This document shows positions 1 to 10,985 of a stretch of DNA of 10,985 nt, one piece after another. Under the pieces are notes generated by a model. That model had not been told where the DNA came from, ran no database searches, and saw only the letters and a list, made by a program, of their open reading frames with translations. Each line of letters opens with the position of its first letter. Within the stretch, counting starts at the first letter, position 1. The position numbers were made by a program, and so were the translations under genes. The stretch is from Chloromonas sp. AAM2 (lineage: Eukaryota > Chlorophyta > Chlorophyceae > Chlamydomonadales > Chlamydomonadaceae): positions 5,027 through 16,011 of the forward strand of contig QAXH01005171.1 in assembly GCA_004335635.1 (NCBI GenBank), in the 5' to 3' direction.

Positions 1-218
1 TGAGCAGGGGCCACATGGAGCTGCATGGGAACACATGAGCAGGGGCCACATGGAGCTGAATGGGAACACATGAGCAGGGGCCACATGGAGCTGCATGGGA
101 ATACATGAGCAGGGGCCACATGGAGCTGCATGGGAACACATGAGCAGGGGCCACATGGAGCTGCATGGGAACACATGAGCAGGGCACACACGGAGCTGCA
201 TGGGAACACATGAGCAGG
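1..218. repeat. 35-bp minisatellite, about six units, cut by the window start
   Basis: Units begin with TGAGCAGGGG at 1, 36, 71, 106, 141 and 176, and a partial unit begins at 211, so the period is exactly 35 bp. The first five units are nearly identical; the unit at 176 has several substitutions, and the array decays after about 218. The left end is outside the window. It lies on the 3' side of the minus-strand COX11-like exons, so it is either in an intron of that gene or beyond its end. Confidence 0.97.
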
Positions 219-488
219 CATGACATGCATGGCATGAGGCGCAGTGGCCAGGTGAACGCCTGTGCACCCACAACGGCAGTTCGTGGAGATACAGCGCTCT
301 GAGTTGTGGGAATGCTGGCTGTGGTGTCGGGCAGCTCGGCATAGTAAAACAGCAGCACCCGACCTCATCCCGTTTGACCCCCTCCTGACATACTCTGTCA
401 CTAAGCAGCCCCAATAACCGAAGTCAGCTAAACTACCCGAGCCGCCCTGGTGTGCTCCGTCACTAAGTCTTCCTCAACCTCCACATAC
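219..488. other. Probable COX11-like intron; no exon recognised
   Basis: This stretch follows the GTATGT donor (488 down to 483, minus strand) of the second COX11-like exon. I translated it looking for the next conserved Cox11 block, the Gly-rich segment after the membrane helix, and found none. It holds no clear gene or repeat beyond the edge of the 35-bp array. Confidence 0.5.
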
Positions 489-1263
489 CGCGCAGAAGAC
501 CTTGTACAGAGGCACAGAGGCGTACGCAAACCCAATCATGGCGATTGCAGCGGCCGCCTGCAACAGTAACGACCGTTGTTTCATCGTCATCAGTACTGCC
601 CCTGGCATCTCCAGGCTCCAGGTGCAGGTGTGACCAACTACACAGCTGCAGCTGCATGGCCAAGGCGCACTAAACGACTGCGGGTTGAACATAGTGTGAG
701 TGTGGTGTGACTATGACAGCAAGGCGGAGAACGCTCACCCCATACATGCCTAGTTCCGCCGCTGTGGCTTTGGGCTTGGGCTCTGGTTCTGATGAGAAGC
801 AACGCCAGCCCATGGGTGCAGCTGCCCAGGCTTGCACGGCCTGGTGGTGTTGACAGGCTCTGCTGGGTGCATGGCTCGCGCGGGCTGTTGCCACGCCTGA
901 TCGCCAAGGATGTGAAGAAAACATCGTAACAAAGCTGGCGGGAAGATGGGATCTAGCTGTAGGTGAGCTTCCATGTGCCAGATGGGAGATGGGTGTGGTG
1001 TGTGTATGCAGGCAGCGGTTGGAGGAGGACGCTGTGAATAAGCTGAAGCCCTCGGCATGCTGTTGGGCATGAGGCTGGGTGCATGTTCTAAAAGTTGCTG
1101 GAAATGGCCAGGTGTACGTGGTGGGCGCTGCGCCACTGATGCCGGGAGCGCCAGCACGGCTGAGACATGCCTTCGAGATTGATGAGGTTATCGAGGTTTG
1201 GAGGGTCGGCTGGTCAAGTATTCCGCACAAGCGCTTTGCGGCATGTGAGAATCGCTGCATCAT
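489..1263 (-). CDS. COX11: COX11-type cytochrome c oxidase assembly factor, 5' exons only (partial)
   Basis: Cox11 is an inner mitochondrial membrane protein that delivers copper to the CuB site of cytochrome c oxidase subunit 1. Proposed exons on the minus strand: 1263-739 and 677-489. Exon 1 encodes about 175 residues rich in Ser, Ala, Arg and His, ending in an RCFSS motif (residues 154-158) like a mitochondrial processing site, then a Pro/Lys/Glu linker. It ends at a GTGAGC donor. Exon 2 encodes the diagnostic part: a basic KQR, one hydrophobic helix, then ASVPLYKVFCA, the conserved segment where Cox11 leaves the membrane. It ends at a GTATGT donor in phase 0. The downstream copper-binding CFCF region is not in the window. 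The exon 2 acceptor is the weakest point: CCCGCAG ending at 678 keeps the frame and leaves a 61-nt intron, but the first 20 or so residues it adds do not look conserved, and an acceptor near the in-frame ATG at about 618 is possible. The long first exon may hide another intron. Confidence 0.78.
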
Positions 1264-1501
1264 GCGAGGTGTCGTGGCCGGTGTTCAGGGTGTCGTTGAT
1301 GGAATGAATATGCAAGCCTGACAGATGGCATGCTCTAACACTGCAACAAATTATTGTCTTGGTTGAACGGCCCAGGTTTACGCGACATGAGACGTCTCTA
1401 ACCGCAAAACCGCCACACGCAATTGTTTGGGCGATTATTTGCACTTGGAGCTTCGGCACAATACTCCTTGTACTGTCCCGATTCCGTAGTAGCTGGCCAG
1501 G
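1264..1501. promoter_or_regulatory. Shared divergent promoter region between COX11-like gene and lysA
   Basis: Only 238 bp separate the start codon of the minus-strand COX11-like gene (1263) from the first in-frame ATG of the decarboxylase (1502), so both promoters and 5' UTRs must lie here or overlap the neighbouring exon. I see no TATA box. A five-codon upstream reading frame, ATG at 1387 and TAA ending at 1401, would lie in the decarboxylase leader if transcription starts before it. Transcription start sites cannot be read from the sequence. Confidence 0.55.
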
Positions 1502-7672
<6,171 letters not shown>

Positions 7673-7867
7673 AAACAAATCTTCCGCCGACTACTGTCAC
7701 CTTGTTATTCAGCTGCGTTTCGTGTTCTTGCGTAGACGTAGAGGTAAGAGCAAGGGAGTTCACATGCAACAACCGCGAAGGCTATCAAGCCATGCCTGTC
7801 GCAGTGTTACTGGCGGCTGATAGCCAAACCGACTGACAAGTATCCATTGTAATGATCGTGATCCCAG
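7673..7867 (+). terminator. lysA 3' UTR with TGTAA polyadenylation signal
   Basis: TGTAA at 7848-7852 lies 176 bases after the stop codon. TGTAA is the established polyadenylation signal of chlorophycean algae, with cleavage usually 10-20 bases downstream, so the transcript may end near 7865. A second TGTAA at 7985-7989 is an alternative end. Confidence 0.6.
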
Positions 7868-7963
7868 AGGCTGGGGCTTTTGGTCCAGGAGTGCTGAATG
7901 CGTTCAGCTTATTCTGCTTTCGAAGCAGAGCCAAGTGGCAGTGTACAGTGTGTGGCAGCGCTC

Positions 7964-8004
7964 GGTGCATGTGGGCCCCCCTGATGTAATCAATATATAC
8001 ACAG
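7964..8004 (+). repeat. Dispersed 3'-end-like motif, copy 1 (contains TGTAA)
   Basis: GGTGCATGTGGGCCCCC, then CTGATGTAATC and AATATATACACAG. A closely similar stretch lies at 8823-8860. Both include TGTAA, here at 7985-7989. It may be a shared transcript-end module or a fragment of a repeated element. Confidence 0.75.
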
Positions 8005-8307
8005 GCTACAAGGTTCAAGCGTAGTGGTGATGGGATGTGTGGGGGCATGATGCTCAGCACACGCAGGGCCCCGCCATGCAGAGCACAGGGCATGGGCCAG
8101 TTGCAAGGGATGGTGCATCCTGAAGTGCTCAGCTGCGGCACCGTAGGTTCCCTGCTATCGTTTTCATGTTCATAAGGATGATTGGTACAGGGAATGCAGT
8201 GTTAATGATGCTGACATCTGATGGCTGGCGTGGTGCGGCAAAGGAACGTGGTGGGGCAAAGCGGGAGGTGCAGGGTTAGGGTCAGTGGCAGAGTCTGGGA
8301 CGAGGCC

Positions 8308-8330
8308 GGGGGTGGGGCGGGGTGGGCGGG
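8308..8330 (+). other. G-quadruplex motif with single-base loops
   Basis: Five runs of guanine (5, 4, 4, 3 and 3) separated by single T or C bases. This far exceeds the usual requirement of four runs of three, and single-base loops favour very stable parallel quadruplexes. It lies in intergenic or 5'-leader-like sequence upstream of the hairpin at 8660. Confidence 0.9.
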
Positions 8331-8659
8331 TGAAGGTGAAAGCAGCAGACTTCTCCCGGTCGCTTTTGGGGTTTTGTTTCTTGTTCTGTGGAACGCTGTA
8401 TGGCCTCACCCGACTGAAGACAGAGAGATCACGCTGGAGTCACGACAAAACAAGGGTGTCACCAAACCACAATACACCCGCCTGCTCACAACAGCCTGCT
8501 GTGTGCTACGTAAGCTCACCTCGTGCATGCCTCACATACACCCATACCAATTCAAGAGGAGATACCTCGTGATGGCTTCAAGGTGCATATTCAGGATCAA
8601 CTGGCAAAGGGAGATGTGGGTGACTGGCAAGAACTGGTACCAAGGCACAAAAACAAGAA

Positions 8660-8748
8660 GTTTGCCAGTTCTGGGACAATGGTTGTTGGCAGTATTACAG
8701 ACCTACTCACGCAAACATTGTCCCAGAACTGGCAAACATCTTTTTTTT
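8660..8748 (+). ncRNA. Perfect 22-bp hairpin followed by T8; candidate small RNA
   Basis: Arm 8660-8681 (GTTTGCCAGTTCTGGGACAA then TG) is the exact reverse complement of 8716-8737, with a 34-base loop. Eight Ts follow at 8741-8748, only three bases after the stem. The perfect stem suits a microRNA-like or other hairpin precursor, or a Pol III transcript ending at the T run. The sequence ACTGGCAA also recurs just upstream, near 8600 and 8622. It could instead be the remains of an inverted-repeat element. The structure is certain; its role as an RNA gene is not. Confidence 0.4.
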
Positions 8749-8822
8749 GGGTGAGGTCGGCATGATGTGAATTGCCGTCATCGTCGATGTACTAGTTGGT
8801 TCTCACGCAGTGTTTGCGTTTT

Positions 8823-8860
8823 GGTGCATGTGGCCCCCTTGATGTAATCTGAATATACAG
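8823..8860 (+). repeat. Dispersed 3'-end-like motif, copy 2 (contains TGTAA)
   Basis: GGTGCATGTGGCCCCC, then TTGATGTAATCTGAATATACAG, closely matching 7964-8004. TGTAA is at 8843-8847. If a transcript covers the ORF or hairpin upstream, it may end just after this point. Confidence 0.75.
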
Positions 8861-8865
8861 GATCT

Positions 8866-9365
8866 GTCCGCTCATGCTGGTATGTCCTTCAATAATACGC
8901 TATACCATTGCATGTTTCTACAAGCTGCGCATCAAGCTGCGATCAGCACGCTTGCTGTGCGCATGAACGCAGACAGGTGCGATGCACGACGTGGATAATT
9001 AACGGCCAGCTTTCAGAGTGCGTCCAAGGGAAGGGTGTCAGACTGGCTGCTACTTTAGTTGCACAAAACAAACGTTCTCAGGCGCGTGACACACCGAAGG
9101 AGAAGATTGCGCAGATTCAAACTTCAGGCTGGCAATGGTTGAGCAGACCGCTTCTGTCTTATGTGACACAAGCCACAGGTACGACATCATCATTGAACTG
9201 TTTTCCTTACGGCACCAACCGACCCAACCCGCAAGGTGACCGTTGCCAACGCAACAGGCACGCAACAGCACTTGCTCCACCTGAAATCAAGGGCTGAGGC
9301 GTTAGCAATACACGCTAGACACCGCCGTCGAGCTAGCATTCGTGATCTCCCAGCCCTGGCTCGCA
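8866..9365. other. Intergenic region upstream of the signal-anchor gene
   Basis: No convincing gene, RNA or long repeat on either strand. It should contain the promoter and leader of the gene starting at 9366. I see no TATA box or named element that I could defend. Confidence 0.5.
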
Positions 9366-10985
9366 ATGCGAGTCGCTCAACGCCAGCCGCTCCAGCCGTC
9401 CGCAACTACACAGGCCAACGCCATTAAATCGTGGGGTTTGCGAGCGACTGCTGTGCGCGGAGGGCTCTTGGCGTGTGCGGCACTCGTACTCGTCCTCGCA
9501 GGCTTGTCCGTCGCGAGTGAGTAGCGAACAACGGCTTGTTTTGATGTCCTATGAACCTAGAGTATGTATTAATTACGTTACCGGGGAGCCACGTGCACCG
9601 AGCGCGAACGATGGCAAGCCGTGCAAGGGACGAGGCTGGATACCTTCCTGACCAACAACGGAGGCACCCAGTCATTGCCTCAAGCCTGACACCTGGTTTT
9701 GCAGCCACAACTGATTGTGCAGCCACAACTGACTGTGCAGCCACAACTGACTGTGCAGCCACAACTGACTGTGCAGCCACTACTGACTGTGCAGCCACAA
9801 CTGACTGTGCAGCCACTACTGACTGTGCAGCCACAACTGCGGCCCGCCCAGAGCTTGCGCAAAGGGGCCACAGGGCTCTGCTGCAATTCGGGTGAGCACC
9901 AGACGAACATTCAAACTCAAAGGCGAGCTTCAGCTACCTTTCAGCCCAGAGTGCTTCAATTCTCAGCAAAACGTTGTATTGCCTGCCTTCTTCCTTCTTG
10001 CTCAAAGTAGGCCAGGGCGGTACACATCCTGTCCCGCATCCTTTGACGGCGTCCCTGATGCAATTTACAATAATAAGCCAATTAATCGTATTCAGTGCCC
10101 AGGGTCGGTGACCAGGCCATATACAATTATACAGCCTGACTCGTGCACCTTTGCAGCGCGAGTGTTGTAAGTAGTGTATGGATGTTATTACCTGCCTCTG
10201 TTCTGGGCCTTGCTCTTTTACCCCCGTTTCAGTGGCTTTCCGTGACCTTTGAACTTTCCGCCCTGTTGCAGCCTGGCTGCCTTCTACATAATGTGTGTAT
10301 ATATGGATGCTCGAGCCATCTTCTGTTACAGATGTTAAGAGACAGTGACTCACGCATTTGCGACACTGCAGGTTACTAAGTCGGTTTGTAGACAACACTG
10401 CCAGCCCTGCTACGCTGCAAGGCGTGCGGCAGACTGACCCAACCCAAGTGCTGACGGCCCAGCCACAAATCCCGGCACCCCAGGTGATTGCCAGGGCACC
10501 GGTCAGTTGACACGAGATGGTGTGTCTAGCTGCAATACCGTGAGGTAAACCATATATAAATATAAAATGATCATACAAGTAAACATAATAAACACAACTA
10601 TTTATATATACTTATATATAAATATATTCATTACACATAAATCATGGTAAGTGACTATGATGTCAGTTGTTCTTAGGCTCCGATCGGCTGATCGCGATGA
10701 CAGCCAAATGCTGATTGTGTTTTGCTCCGCAACGTGGCTAGGGCTTTCCCATGCACATCACATGCGGAGGCCGCATTGTGGCTGTCTTGCAGGTGCCGCC
10801 AGGAGCCACAGGGCCAGTGCCAGTGGACACAGCAGCAGCGGCAGCGGTGGCTGACAGCACTGAAGATGGCAGGATGCACGTGAGAGTGACATGCATAGCC
10901 TATGGAAAAACTATATGTATGTATTTACACCAGGGAAGCCGTCAGAGGACACGGAACGGGATGGGCACCGCCCTGACCCACCCTG
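9366..10985 (+). CDS. Predicted signal-anchored protein with Pro/Gln-rich stem, 5' part, function unknown
   Basis: Proposed exons: 9366-9516, 9705-9891, 10372-10483, 10793-10879, and possibly one from 10934 running off the window. The first four join in phase (1, 2, 0, 0) with GTGAGT, GTGAGC, GTGATT and GTGAGA donors and TGCAG-type acceptors. Exon 1 encodes a basic N-terminus (K21, R26, R31) and a hydrophobic segment at residues 33-50 (LLACAALVLVLAGLSVA), as in type II membrane or secreted proteins. Exon 2 encodes an AATTDC hexapeptide repeat. Exons 3 and 4 encode low-complexity sequence such as VLTAQPQIPAPQ and VPPGATGPVPV followed by an Ala run, like the stem of a Golgi or wall protein. Any catalytic domain would lie beyond the window. 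The exon 2 frame is not secure: the other frame, read as VQPQLT repeats, resembles exon 3 better, but exon 1 does not splice into it by a standard site. The 54-bp last intron is doubtful. I do not recognise the family. Confidence 0.45.
9699..9838 (+). repeat. 18-bp minisatellite; every unit is a potential splice acceptor
   Basis: Units of type CTGACTGTGCAGCCACAA repeat with an 18-bp period. TGCAG sequences end at 9704, 9722, 9740, 9758, 9776, 9794, 9812 and 9830. All but the first are preceded by CTGAC or CTGAT, close to the branch-point consensus. Variants are CTACTG for CAACTG in two units and one CTGATT. The period is six codons, so the array is open in several frames (AATTDC or VQPQLT on this strand). 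Confidence 0.95.
10548..10640. other. AT-rich island in an intron
   Basis: About 90 bases made almost only of A and T, with TATATA and ATAAATAT words, inside the proposed intron 10484-10792. The rest of the window is close to balanced or GC-leaning. It could be an inserted sequence, a matrix-attachment-like stretch or simple drift; it has no coding capacity. Confidence 0.8.

Larger units (their letters stand above)
8221..8765 (+). other. Unresolved ORF region (two overlapping frames), function unknown
   Basis: Two long open frames overlap here. One runs 8221-8754 from an ATG in good context (CTGATGGC) and would encode 177 residues with a hydrophobic stretch near residues 44-62. The other covers 8523-8765 and reads more like protein, including DGFKVHIQDQLAKGDVGDW, VPRHKNKKFASSGTM and VGSITDLLTQ. 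I recognise neither. A TGTAA signal 78 bases after the second frame's stop is compatible with a transcript ending there. The region also holds a G-quadruplex motif and a long hairpin, so the open frames may be chance or a mobile element relic. Confidence 0.2.

Noticed and set aside
1..218. Possible CRISPR array in the 35-bp repeat
   Set aside because: Repeat units abut directly with no variable spacers; it is a minisatellite in a eukaryotic genome.
8281..8292. GGGTTAGGGT as an interstitial telomere sequence
   Set aside because: Only about one and a half units are present, too short to distinguish from chance.
9424..9834. Minus-strand AAQSVV repeat protein
   Set aside because: The repeat is open in several frames on both strands because its 18-bp unit lacks stops; the plus strand has the splice sites and signal-anchor exon, so this is taken as a shadow.
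9934..10578. 214-residue minus-strand open frame, one of the longest in the window
   Set aside because: The composition looks arbitrary, it crosses the proposed plus-strand exon 10372-10483 and starts inside the AT-rich block; no motif recognised. It remains a weak alternative if the plus-strand gene model fails.

Overview
This is nuclear DNA of a green alga, most likely a chlorophycean of the Chlamydomonadales. The evidence is a plant-type diaminopimelate decarboxylase gene split into 11 short exons, many TGCAG splice acceptors, a TGTAA polyadenylation signal after the stop codon, a chloroplast-type N-terminal extension, and introns loaded with minisatellites and CATG-rich sequence. A Haematococcus-like genome would fit, but that is only a guess.

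Layout. Positions 1-218 are a 35-bp minisatellite cut by the window edge. Positions 489-1263, minus strand, hold the first two recognisable exons of a COX11-type cytochrome c oxidase assembly factor; its 3' part lies outside the window or is missing. A 238-bp gap (1264-1501) separates its start codon from that of the divergent main gene. Positions 1502-7672, plus strand, are a complete diaminopimelate decarboxylase gene (last step of lysine synthesis, plastid). I reconstructed it as 11 exons and 10 introns with every phase matching, giving a 502-residue precursor. Its introns hold a GC-AG splice site with a GT donor 4 nt downstream, a decayed copy of an exon start, a 33-bp tandem repeat, four copies of a 79-bp interspersed element, and a 47-bp tandem repeat that has copied a splice acceptor together with the start of exon 6.

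Positions 7673-9365 are mostly intergenic. They contain the 3' UTR and TGTAA signal, a roughly 40-bp motif present twice (each copy with TGTAA), a strong G-quadruplex motif, an unresolved ORF region, and a perfect 22-bp inverted repeat followed by eight Ts.

From 9366 to the window end a second plus-strand gene begins. Exon 1 encodes a basic N-terminus and one hydrophobic signal-anchor-like segment. Later exons encode a Pro/Gln/Thr/Ala-rich low-complexity region. Exon 2 begins inside an 18-bp minisatellite in which every unit carries its own branch-point-like and TGCAG acceptor sequence, all in the same reading phase. That could produce a ladder of isoforms differing by six residues per step.

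The three genes share no pathway. The recurring theme is tandem duplication at intron-exon borders, which multiplies splice acceptors: frame-breaking in the decarboxylase gene, frame-preserving in the last gene.
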